Below are positions 1 to 6,125 of a stretch of 7,297 nucleotides of DNA, piece after piece. The stretch's first letter is position 1; each line of letters starts with the position of its first letter. Source of the stretch: an uncultured Bacilli bacterium (GTDB taxonomy: Bacteria > Bacillota_I > Bacilli_A > RF39 > UBA660). The notes beneath the pieces were generated by a model. That model had not been told where the DNA came from and did not search any database. It was given only the letters and a program-made list of their open reading frames with translations. Both the position numbers and the translations under genes were made by a program. The stretch spans positions 1-7,297 of the forward strand of contig CANQMB010000053.1 of NCBI GenBank assembly GCA_947624845.1, read 5' to 3'.

Positions 1-76
1 CCTCAATAGCTCAGTTGGTTAGAGCACTTGACTGTTAATCAAGGGGTCCTAGGTTCAAGTCCTAGTTGAGGCGCCA
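1..76 (+). tRNA. tRNA-Asn (anticodon GUU), first base cut off by the window edge
   Basis: The sequence folds as a standard cloverleaf. The acceptor strand CCTCAA at 1-6 pairs with TTGAGG near 66-71. The D arm holds AGCTCAGTTGGTTAGAGC. The anticodon stem CTTGA/TCAAG encloses the loop CTGTTAA, with anticodon GTT at 34-36. The T arm is CTAGG-TTCAAGT-CCTAG. C72 needs a G one base upstream of the window to complete a seven-pair acceptor stem, so one 5' base is missing. The discriminator is G73, as expected for Asn, and CCA is genomically encoded at 74-76. Its promoter, and any tRNA cluster it belongs to, lie upstream of the window. Confidence 0.96.
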
Positions 77-86
77 TAGATAGTTT

Positions 87-110
87 CTTTCAAACTTTTT
101 AGTTTGAAAG
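87..110 (+). other. Perfect 10-bp hairpin just downstream of tRNA-Asn
   Basis: CTTTCAAACT (87-96) and AGTTTGAAAG (101-110) pair perfectly around a TTTT loop. No U-run follows, so it is not itself a standard terminator. It starts 10 bases after the tRNA CCA and ends 5 bases before the next hairpin. It may protect or pace processing of the tRNA 3' trailer, or back up termination; that role is inference. Confidence 0.6.
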
Positions 111-115
111 TCTAT

Positions 116-142
116 AATCAATCCGAATGGATTGATTTTTTT
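116..142 (+). terminator. Intrinsic terminator of the tRNA transcript
   Basis: AATCAATCC (116-124) pairs with GGATTGATT (129-137) around a GAAT loop, giving nine perfect pairs. The stem ends in a run of seven T (136-142). It closes the tRNA-Asn transcript ahead of the protease gene, which therefore probably has its own promoter. Confidence 0.88.
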
Positions 143-198
143 CTTTGTTTGGGTAAATAGCGTGAATATAAAAATAAGGATAAAGTAAATAAGGATTC

Positions 199-229
199 TA
201 TTTTTCGATAATTTGTGATAAGATAATAT
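199..229 (+). promoter_or_regulatory. Weak candidate promoter for the S41 protease gene
   Basis: The best -10 match is GATAAT at 222-227 (five of six), followed at once by TATT. There is no good -35 at 16-18 bp; position 199 reads TATTTT. This would give a leader of roughly 18 bases, as short as the leaders of the better promoters in this window. A promoter is expected between the tRNA terminator and the gene, but its exact position is uncertain. Confidence 0.3.
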
Positions 230-251
230 TAGAGCATAAAGAGGTGATATC

Positions 252-1502
252 ATGCCAAAATCTGAAAAAAATGAACAAGAAAAACAAGAAGATGTTCGAG
301 AAATTATTATCGAAAAAAGAAGTGGTTTTAATACAATTGAGGTTGTGATTATCATGTTAATTGCTATCTTATTTGGAGGTTTAATTGGAAGCATTTTAAC
401 TTATACAAGAGGCTTTACTGCAACTTCTAGATTTCCACAAGAGTTTGAAGAATTTGTAAATACCTATAATACGATTTTAAATAATTATTATGATAAAGTA
501 ACAGAAAAAGAACTGTTGAATTCTGCCATTAAAGGTATGGTGGATTCTTTGGGAGATCCTTATTCTCTTTATATGGATGAAGATACTTCCGAATCGTTTA
601 ATGAAACTGTCAATGGCGAATATGTTGGTATTGGAACTCAAGTAATGCAAAAAGATGATCAGGTTGTAGTCTACAGTGTATTTTCTAATTCTCCAGCTTC
701 AAAAGCGGGAATTAAAAAAGGAGATATTGTTTTATCTGTTTCCGTTGCTGGAAAAAAGGCTACTGGGAAAACCTTATCTGAAATCACAAATATCTTAAAA
801 GGAAAAAATCAAGAAGAAACCATCAAGATTCAATTGAAGCGTGGAGAAAAGGAGTTTTCTGTTTCTTTAAAGAGAGATACCATTGATATTCCCTCTGTAA
901 CAAAGAAAGTATATACCAAAAACGATCAAAAAGTTGGAGTGTTAACAGTCGATGTTTTTGCAGCGAATACGTATAGTCAATTTAAAAAGAAGTTAGAAAA
1001 ATTAGAGAAGGAATCTATCCATTCGTTGATTATTGATGTTCGGGGAAACCCAGGTGGACATTTAGAGCAGGTAACTAAAATATTATCTTTGTTTATGAAA
1101 AAGAATCAGACGCTATATAAAATTGAAAACAAAGGGAAAACAGAGGTTATTAAGGATCATACAAAAGAAAATAGAAATTTAGAAACTATAATTTTAACGA
1201 ATAAGAGTAGTGCTTCTGCTTCTGAAATTTTAGCTTCTTCCATGAAGGAAGCTTATGGTGCTAAAGTTGTCGGAACTGCCACTTATGGAAAGGGAACTGT
1301 TCAAAATGCCTTTTCTTTAGAAAGTGGTGCCAGTATTAAATATACGACTGAGAAATGGTTAACTCCAAAGGGAAAATCTGTAGATAAAAAGGGAGTAGAA
1401 CCAGACGTTTTAGTAGATCTCAGTGAAGAATATATTAATAATCCTTCTCCAGATACAGATAATCAATTACAAACGGCTCTGGATTTACTAACGACAAAAT
1501 AG
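252..1502 (+). CDS. Membrane-anchored carboxy-terminal processing serine protease, S41 family (CtpA/CtpB-like)
   Basis: This 416-residue protein is a C-terminal processing peptidase that would act at the outer face of the cytoplasmic membrane. It has a charged cytoplasmic N-terminus (1-28), one membrane segment (about 29-51), a helical N-terminal region (60-110), a PDZ domain (about 118-208, beginning near EYVGIGTQV), and the S41 catalytic core. The core shows DVRGNPGG (262-269), SASASEI with the presumed nucleophile Ser322, and YGKGTVQ with Lys347 and Gln351. The 25-residue Ser-Lys spacing equals that of E. coli Prc and B. subtilis CtpB. GAGGTGAT at 241-248, about seven bases before the ATG, fixes the start. 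The TAG stop lies inside the downstream terminator stem. Family members process secreted or membrane proteins, and CtpB acts in sporulation signalling; the substrate here is unknown. The gene stands alone, convergent with the sortase. Confidence 0.95.
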   Translation: MPKSEKNEQEKQEDVREIIIEKRSGFNTIEVVIIMLIAILFGGLIGSILTYTRGFTATSRFPQEFEEFVNTYNTILNNYYDKVTEKELLNSAIKGMVDSLGDPYSLYMDEDTSESFNETVNGEYVGIGTQVMQKDDQVVVYSVFSNSPASKAGIKKGDIVLSVSVAGKKATGKTLSEITNILKGKNQEETIKIQLKRGEKEFSVSLKRDTIDIPSVTKKVYTKNDQKVGVLTVDVFAANTYSQFKKKLEKLEKESIHSLIIDVRGNPGGHLEQVTKILSLFMKKNQTLYKIENKGKTEVIKDHTKENRNLETIILTNKSSASASEILASSMKEAYGAKVVGTATYGKGTVQNAFSLESGASIKYTTEKWLTPKGKSVDKKGVEPDVLVDLSEEYINNPSPDTDNQLQTALDLLTTK

Positions 1503-1521
1503 GAACAAAGTTCCTATTTTT
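1496..1521. terminator. Bidirectional terminator shared by the protease and sortase genes
   Basis: ATAGGAAC (1499-1506) and GTTCCTAT (1510-1517) pair around an AAA loop. The stem is flanked by A residues on the left and T residues on the right, so each strand presents a hairpin followed by a U-run. The protease stop TAG (1500-1502) lies in the left arm, and the sortase stop (TAA on the minus strand, 1520-1522) lies in the flanking T-run. Confidence 0.85.
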
Positions 1522-2098
1522 AAATGATTTTACTTTCTACTATGAGTTGTTTATTTTCATGGGTTGGACTACAAGTGGTTAAAATTAGTGTTTTGTCTTC
1601 CTGATAATTAACATGAATATAACCATTTTTTTCTTCTTCCCAAATATTTGTTACTTGATATAAATACTCTTGATTCAAGTAGGTAATTTTAATTTGGTCT
1701 TCTTTTTCTAATTCATCTAGTTTTTCAAAGAAAGAAACCGAACTATTTCCAGAATGTGCTGCCAGGATTAGAAGACTATTTTGTTGATCTGGATACGTTG
1801 ATTCTTTTAAAATAGTTATATTAGAATTCACTTGATTCCGAGGACTCTCTATTTTATAAAGAGGTCTTTCTAAGTTAATTTTTTTAATTTCTAATTTTCC
1901 AATTTGGTCTGGATTCTGCACGAATTTATTTTTCTCTTTTTGATTTATAAACGATTGTGTTTGAATGGATGAAGGGGTAAGTTCGGTGTGCTTTTTCTGA
2001 ATGGATGGCTGTTCTTCTTCATGATTAAATATCAATAGACAACATAATAAATAAGTAGTTAAAATGATTAGACTATACAGTTTTTCTTTTAAGGACAT
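1520..2098 (-). CDS. Sortase, membrane-anchored transpeptidase paired with the adjacent adhesin
   Basis: The protein has 192 residues from the preferred ATG. It has an N-terminal membrane segment (about 8-24), a polar linker (25-65), and a sortase catalytic domain. The domain shows ILAAHSG with His115 and TLILTTCSP with the nucleophile Cys176, so the His and Cys motifs are in place. The usual catalytic Arg a few residues after the Cys is replaced: the segment reads ENKQLIV, with Gln184 at the expected place, and the only two arginines in the protein (residues 78 and 87) precede the His. An in-frame GTG at 2105-2107 lies inside the ribosome site, so ATG at 2096-2098 is the better start. The gene overlaps the adhesin gene by 26 bases and is probably translated from the same mRNA, consistent with a dedicated sortase. 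The class is uncertain. Catalysis without Arg, or with a nearby Lys, is open. Confidence 0.88.
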   Translation of the reverse strand: MSLKEKLYSLIILTTYLLCCLLIFNHEEEQPSIQKKHTELTPSSIQTQSFINQKEKNKFVQNPDQIGKLEIKKINLERPLYKIESPRNQVNSNITILKESTYPDQQNSLLILAAHSGNSSVSFFEKLDELEKEDQIKITYLNQEYLYQVTNIWEEEKNGYIHVNYQEDKTLILTTCSPTHENKQLIVESKII

Positions 2099-3509
2099 AG
2101 ATACCACCTAAAAGTAAAAATAGTGGCGAAAAAGAACTTTCTTTTCCTGTATCGGGGATCTCTATTTTGTAATTTAATAAATCATAGGTTAAATCTTGAT
2201 CTTCTTCTTTGACTTCTACGATAAAATCATCTACAGATTGATATTGTGGGGTTGATAGCTTTTGTTTAAATCGATATGTTCCAAAAGGTAAGACCACTTC
2301 GGCATTTCCATAGATATCTGTTGTAATGGTCGTAATATAATTTCCTTTTTGATCATAGATTTCAAAAGGAATTCCAGGTTCATTGTCACTATGTTCATAA
2401 GTACCATACTCTTTATGTATTTTAATTTTTTTCTTAATAATTTCATTTACCAGTGTTAATTTTATTTGTGTATGATCCTTATCTAAAACTACTTGATAGC
2501 TTTTTTTATCTAATTGATATCCTTTTCCAGGTTTTATTTCTTTTACTGTATATGTTCCATAGGGAATATTTTCTGCATATCCTTTACTTTCTTTACCAAT
2601 GGTTATTTGATTGACAAGTTCCCCTTTTTGATTATAAATACCATAAATGGCACCTTCTAATTTTCCACTTCCTGTTGGAGTGGTGGATTCCGTATCTTTG
2701 TCTGTTTTTAAAATTTCAACGTTGGTTTTTTTAACTCGAATGTGAATTTGACTGACTACATCTTCTGCATTTCCAATTGTCATCACTTTTTGCATATATT
2801 CTTTATAAAAAAATAATGCTGGCGCTTCATAAAGATTGGCTTTTCTTGTTAAATTAATGGTATAATCCCCCTCTTTTAACCCCTCAATTATTAATTGATT
2901 ATTTTTAATTTGAACTCCTTTTTGATCTGTAGTGTAATAATTTAAAACTTGATTTTTATCTGTAATCGCCGTTTTTTGATTTTCAACAATCTCTAAAGTT
3001 GTTCCATGAAAACTAGGTTTTACTAAATGAGCATTGACCATTGCCCAAAGTTCATCCAAATAATGATCATACATTGTTGTTGCATCACTATTCAGTGAAT
3101 AAGTAAATTCATAAACACCATTAGGTTCTGCTAATTTCCAGATTGCCTGTTGAGTAATCGTATACCATAAAACATCTTCATGTCCTGGATATAAATATCC
3201 ATAATAGGCAAGTAGTTTTAACTTTGTTAAATCCTCTTTACTTAAATCATTGACGGTATCAGTAGAAGTATAATCTCCTCCTTCTCCAAATTCTTCAAAG
3301 GGTTCAATACAATAGGCCACTCTTCCAGTACTTCGTTGAATGAAAAATCTAGAACGTTGATATTTTACTTTTTTCCCCAGCCATCTCCTGGTATAGTAAC
3401 TACCTGCATAGTCTCCTTCATAAAAATTTTCTTCTAAGGCTTTCACATCTTGTAAACCCATAATAGAAATAGCAAAAATTGCCATAAGACACAAAACAAA
3501 TTTTTTCAT
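2073..3509 (-). CDS. Cell-wall-anchored thioester-domain adhesin with two Cna-B/SpaA-like domains
   Basis: This 478-residue secreted surface protein has a signal peptide at 1-24 (MKKFVLCLM start, probable cleavage after VKA). A thioester domain spans about 30-165: YCIEP carries Cys67 and TQQAIW carries Gln120, the pair that forms the internal Cys-Gln thioester in Gram-positive TED adhesins. A beta-rich segment (about 168-262) follows. Cna-B/SpaA-like domain 1 (about 263-357) has the isopeptide-type set Lys268, Glu324, Asn355. Domain 2 (about 361-448) has Lys366 and Asn446 but Gln416 where Glu is expected. The sorting signal is IPDTG (451-455), then a hydrophobic stretch (460-472) and a KRK tail. 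The ATG is preceded by GGGAGG at 3515-3520. Known TED proteins bind host surface proteins covalently; the target here is unknown. With one TED and two Cna-B domains it is compact, and could be a short adhesin or a pilus-tip-like subunit without a major pilin nearby. Confidence 0.92.
   Translation of the reverse strand: MKKFVLCLMAIFAISIMGLQDVKALEENFYEGDYAGSYYTRRWLGKKVKYQRSRFFIQRSTGRVAYCIEPFEEFGEGGDYTSTDTVNDLSKEDLTKLKLLAYYGYLYPGHEDVLWYTITQQAIWKLAEPNGVYEFTYSLNSDATTMYDHYLDELWAMVNAHLVKPSFHGTTLEIVENQKTAITDKNQVLNYYTTDQKGVQIKNNQLIIEGLKEGDYTINLTRKANLYEAPALFFYKEYMQKVMTIGNAEDVVSQIHIRVKKTNVEILKTDKDTESTTPTGSGKLEGAIYGIYNQKGELVNQITIGKESKGYAENIPYGTYTVKEIKPGKGYQLDKKSYQVVLDKDHTQIKLTLVNEIIKKKIKIHKEYGTYEHSDNEPGIPFEIYDQKGNYITTITTDIYGNAEVVLPFGTYRFKQKLSTPQYQSVDDFIVEVKEEDQDLTYDLLNYKIEIPDTGKESSFSPLFLLLGGIYVLKRKTV
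2105..2110 (-). promoter_or_regulatory. Ribosome binding site that decides the sortase start
   Basis: On the minus strand AGGTGG is followed by TATCT (bases 2104-2099) and ATG (2098-2096). It lies within the 3' end of the adhesin gene. It overlaps the upstream in-frame GTG (2107-2105), which argues against that GTG being used. Confidence 0.65.
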
Positions 3510-3540
3510 AAAATCCTCCCTTTCTCGTTTTGTGGCTAAG

Positions 3541-3569
3541 AATATAACACGCTTTCAAAGGGTACGCAA
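3541..3569 (-). promoter_or_regulatory. Extended -10 promoter of the adhesin-sortase operon
   Basis: On the minus strand the -35 reads TTGCGT (3569-3564), a 17-bp spacer follows, and the -10 is TATATT (3546-3541) preceded by TGT, making an extended -10. The spacer contains the near-palindrome CTTTGAAAG (3560-3552). The leader would be about 25 bases and carries the GGGAGG ribosome site. Confidence 0.7.
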
Positions 3570-3584
3570 ATGAGTATTTTTATG

Positions 3585-3596
3585 TTTTCATGAAAA
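3585..3596. repeat. 12-bp perfect palindrome upstream of the adhesin promoter
   Basis: TTTTCATGAAAA is self-complementary and ends 16 bp upstream of the adhesin -35. Its place fits an activator or repressor site, but AT-rich DNA gives such palindromes by chance, and no regulator gene is in the window. Confidence 0.3.
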
Positions 3597-3680
3597 ATTT
3601 CTATTCAATTTTTTATTTTTTTATATAATTTAAAAAAATGTCTAACAGATCGTCAGTAGAAAAAACAACTTTTGTAATAT

Positions 3681-3709
3681 TTGACAAAAAAAATACTACT
3701 CTTTATAAT
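3681..3709 (+). promoter_or_regulatory. Perfect-consensus housekeeping promoter of fhs
   Basis: TTGACA (3681-3686), a 17-bp spacer, and TATAAT (3704-3709) match the vegetative sigma consensus at every position. Transcription should start near 3716, only about 15 bases before the ATG. That leaves room for the ribosome site and nothing else, so there is no leader riboswitch. The AT-rich tract at about 3604-3640 could act as an upstream element. Confidence 0.93.
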
Positions 3710-3731
3710 GAAGAGGAATTGAGGTGATAAA

Positions 3732-5312
3732 ATGACCGATATTGAAATTGCTAGATCATGTCCGATGAAAGATATTGTAGAAATTGCAAAAAAATTATCG
3801 ATTCCAGAGGAAAATTTAGTATTCTATGGAAGAAAGAAAGCAAAGATTCAAAATTTTAAAGGAAAGAAACAAGGAAAGTTGATTTTAGTAACTGCCACTT
3901 CTCCTACCCCTTATGGAGAGGGAAAAACTACGGTAAGTATTGGTTTGACGGATGCTCTATGTCATTTAAAAAAGAATAGTATTGCTGTTTTAAGAGAACC
4001 CTCTATGGGACCCGTTTTTGGTATGAAGGGTGGTGCCACTGGAGGCGGATATTCTCAAGTAGTTCCTATGGAAGAGATCAATCTTCATTTTACTGGTGAT
4101 TTTCATGCGATTACTGCGGCGAATAACTTATTATGTGCTGCAATTGACAATCACATTGAAAAAGGGAATGCTTTGGAAATAGAAAAAGTAACTTTTAAAA
4201 GATGTTTAGATGTAAATGATCGGGCTTTAAGAAAAGTTCAATTGCAAAATAGAGAGGAAGAATTTACGATTACTGCTGCAAGTGAAATTATGGCTTTATT
4301 TTGTTTGGCCACTTCTCTTTCCGATTTAAAAAATAGATTAGGAAATATTGTCATTGGCTATAATCGAAAAAAAGAATTCGTCTATGCGAAGGATTTAAAA
4401 GTGGAAGGCGCTTTATTGGTTTTATTAAAAGATGCTTTTTCTCCCAATTTAGTACAAACACTTGAAAATAACCCTGTTTTAATTCACGGTGGACCTTTTG
4501 CCAATATTGCCCATGGGTGCAATAGTATTGTAGCAACCTCGCTTGGATTGTCCCTAGCAGATTATGTTGTTACTGAGGCTGGATTTGGTGCGGATTTGGG
4601 TGCAGAAAAGTTTTTTGATATTCATTGTCGCCAAGGTGGTTTTGAACCAGATTGTGTTGTTTTAGTAACTACAATAAAGTCGCTTTATTATAATGGCGAG
4701 GGAACCTTTTCAATCAGTAATTTAGAAGCGCATCTTCGTAATTTGTTTCAATTTACCAATCATGTTGTCGTATGTTTAAATCGCTATGAGGAAGATTCGC
4801 AAGAAGATATTGAAAAAGTAAAAAAGTACTGTACAGAAAAAAAGATTCGTTTTTGTATTTCTACTGCCTATAAAGAGGGTGGCATTGGGGCCGTTTCTTT
4901 AGCAGAGAAAGTTTTAGAGACCGTAGAGGAAGAAAATCACTTTCAATTACTTTATCGTAATGACCTATCCATTACCGAAAAAATAGATCTTTTAGCTAAA
5001 AAGATTTATCATGCTTCTTCTATTCGTTATACAGAAGAGGCAAAAAGATCACTTTCTTTTTTAGAAGATAAGAAAGTTTCTCATTTACCAATTTGTGTGG
5101 CAAAAACACAGTACTCTTTATCCGATGATGCGAAGAAACTTGGAGATCCTAGAGATTATGAAATCGTGGTAAGAGATATTGTCTTATATCACGGCGCAGG
5201 TTTTATTACTGTTTTGTTAGGAAAGATTTTAACGATGCCTGGGCTTCCTAGTGTTCCCAATTATGAGCAGATTGATTTGGATGAAGAAGGAAATATTGTT
5301 GGAATATTTTAA
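3732..5312 (+). CDS. fhs: Formate-tetrahydrofolate ligase (10-formyl-THF synthetase)
   Basis: This cytosolic enzyme joins formate to tetrahydrofolate using ATP, giving 10-formyl-THF for purines and formyl-Met-tRNA. The family is recognisable along the whole length: TDIEIA at the start, the nucleotide loop TPYGEGKTT (59-67), LREPSMGP (87-94), MKGGATGGGY (98-107), NLHFTGD (117-123), HGGPFANIAHGCNS (252-265), TEAGFGADLGAEKF (281-294), AKTQYSLSDD (457-466) and TMPGLP (501-506). It has 526 residues against about 556 for Moorella and many clostridial enzymes. By eye the shortening lies mainly around 165-180 and 320-345, outside the motifs above, so it should be active. GAGGTGAT at 3721-3728 fixes the ATG. 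The gene is monocistronic, driven by a perfect-consensus promoter and closed by a shared terminator. No other folate gene is adjacent. Confidence 0.97.
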   Translation: MTDIEIARSCPMKDIVEIAKKLSIPEENLVFYGRKKAKIQNFKGKKQGKLILVTATSPTPYGEGKTTVSIGLTDALCHLKKNSIAVLREPSMGPVFGMKGGATGGGYSQVVPMEEINLHFTGDFHAITAANNLLCAAIDNHIEKGNALEIEKVTFKRCLDVNDRALRKVQLQNREEEFTITAASEIMALFCLATSLSDLKNRLGNIVIGYNRKKEFVYAKDLKVEGALLVLLKDAFSPNLVQTLENNPVLIHGGPFANIAHGCNSIVATSLGLSLADYVVTEAGFGADLGAEKFFDIHCRQGGFEPDCVVLVTTIKSLYYNGEGTFSISNLEAHLRNLFQFTNHVVVCLNRYEEDSQEDIEKVKKYCTEKKIRFCISTAYKEGGIGAVSLAEKVLETVEEENHFQLLYRNDLSITEKIDLLAKKIYHASSIRYTEEAKRSLSFLEDKKVSHLPICVAKTQYSLSDDAKKLGDPRDYEIVVRDIVLYHGAGFITVLLGKILTMPGLPSVPNYEQIDLDEEGNIVGIF

Positions 5313-5350
5313 CATAAAAAAAGAACTGTATTACTCAGTTCTTTTATGTT
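5311..5350. terminator. Shared terminator between fhs and the Ig-like protein gene
   Basis: GAACTG (5323-5328) and CAGTTC (5336-5341) pair around a seven-base loop. On the minus strand the stem is followed by seven T (5322-5316), a strong terminator; on the plus strand by four T (5342-5345). Flanking AACAT/ATGTT (5311-5315 and 5346-5350) can extend the stem with an A bulge. The fhs stop (5310-5312) and the minus-strand stop (5346-5344) both fall in its edges. Confidence 0.85.
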
Positions 5351-6051
5351 GTAGGAGTCTCCTCCTTTTTTGTTTCTGTTTTTGTTTTATCCTCTTCCGC
5401 TTTTTTTGAATCCTCAGTTTTTGTTTGTTCTTGTGGTGGTAATTTTACTTGTGGTTCAAAAATTTCAATATTTCCAGTATAGAATTTTCCATTATAAGTC
5501 ACGGTATATTGATAAACTCCAGCAACATTAACATTGACAGCAGATAGATCTAATTGAATGGCAATTTTTGCTTCTTCGGGGATTGCCTCAATGATATAGG
5601 TAGATAAGTCAGTAGATAATGTCGCTCCCTTTTCAAGTTTTAAAGACTTTAATGTCATGTTATCAATGGTTGGGAGAGGTTTTTCTTTTATGACATATTT
5701 TCCATTAAATATTTTCTTTTTATACGTAATTGTATAAGTATAAGTTCCTGCTTCTGTTACGTTGACGGTACTCGTATCTAATTTTAATTTTTTTAATATT
5801 TTATCTTCTAGATCATAAACTAAATAATCTTTAATGTTGACACTTAGAGGGGTATTGATTTCACTTTCCATATCTTTTAGTTTTAATTCATTCTTTTTGG
5901 CTTTGGATACTCGCTTTTGCGATATGGAAAATTTTATGACTTGTTTTCCTTCTGTCTTAATAACGGCAGGCATGATGATTCCACTACTAATGCATAAAAC
6001 TCCTAAAAAGGCAATAGTAGAAACGGTTATAATCCGTACTTTTCCTTTCAT
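5344..6051 (-). CDS. Membrane-anchored extracellular protein with two Ig-like repeats and a charged tail, unknown function
   Basis: I do not recognise a named family. From the preferred ATG it has 235 residues: a short basic start (MKGKVR), one hydrophobic segment (about 7-31) that is a signal peptide or signal anchor, and a basic stretch (36-56). Two beta-rich repeats follow (about 54-124 and 132-199). Each ends in a similar motif, STVNVTEAGTYTYTITY (94-110) and SAVNVNVAGVYQYTVTY (170-186), typical of bacterial Ig-like domains. The tail (202-235) is rich in Lys, Glu and Thr and looks disordered. There is no LPXTG motif and no good lipobox (the Cys lies in GVLC), so the sortase next to the adhesin is unlikely to anchor it. 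A frame with ATG at 6100-6102 would begin inside the promoter -35, so the ATG at 6049-6051, with weak GGG seven bases upstream, is chosen. It may bind wall or surface ligands. Confidence 0.82.
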   Translation of the reverse strand: MKGKVRIITVSTIAFLGVLCISSGIIMPAVIKTEGKQVIKFSISQKRVSKAKKNELKLKDMESEINTPLSVNIKDYLVYDLEDKILKKLKLDTSTVNVTEAGTYTYTITYKKKIFNGKYVIKEKPLPTIDNMTLKSLKLEKGATLSTDLSTYIIEAIPEEAKIAIQLDLSAVNVNVAGVYQYTVTYNGKFYTGNIEIFEPQVKLPPQEQTKTEDSKKAEEDKTKTETKKEETPTT

Positions 6052-6073
6052 CTTATCCCTACTTTCTAATATC

Positions 6074-6102
6074 ATTATAGTATAAGTCGGAATTTTAAAC
6101 AA
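6074..6102 (-). promoter_or_regulatory. Promoter of the Ig-like protein gene
   Basis: On the minus strand TTGTTT (6102-6097), a 17-bp spacer, and a perfect TATAAT (6079-6074) lie between the glycosylase stop and this gene. The start site near 6067 gives a leader of about 16 bases. No terminator is visible between the glycosylase and this promoter, so some read-through from upstream is possible. Confidence 0.82.
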
Positions 6103-6125
6103 GGAAATTTCTTTGCTTTTATTGT

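Noticed and set aside
1..142. tRNA-Asn as an attachment site of an integrated element
   Set aside because: No integrase, no second copy of the tRNA 3' end, and housekeeping-type genes follow. The attachment repeat could lie outside the window, but nothing here supports it.
62..394. Minus-strand open frame of 110 codons
   Set aside because: It runs antisense through the tRNA end, the terminator and the protease start, and its predicted protein is low-complexity and resembles no family I know.
2099..2107. GTG start for the sortase three codons earlier
   Set aside because: The GTG lies inside the AGGTGG ribosome site that serves the ATG at 2096-2098.
3600..3731. Tetrahydrofolate riboswitch upstream of fhs
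   Set aside because: The perfect promoter leaves a leader of only about 15 bases, and no structured conserved motif is visible upstream.
5834..6085. Plus-strand open frame of 83 codons with a hydrophobic product
   Set aside because: It is the antisense of the Ig-like protein's N-terminal part and promoter, and has no ribosome site. The small frames at 2231-2446 and 4351-4536 are likewise shadows of the adhesin and fhs.
6052..6102. Longer N-terminus for the Ig-like protein
   Set aside because: The upstream ATG lies in the -35 element of a good promoter, and the extra residues would precede a normal signal-anchor start.
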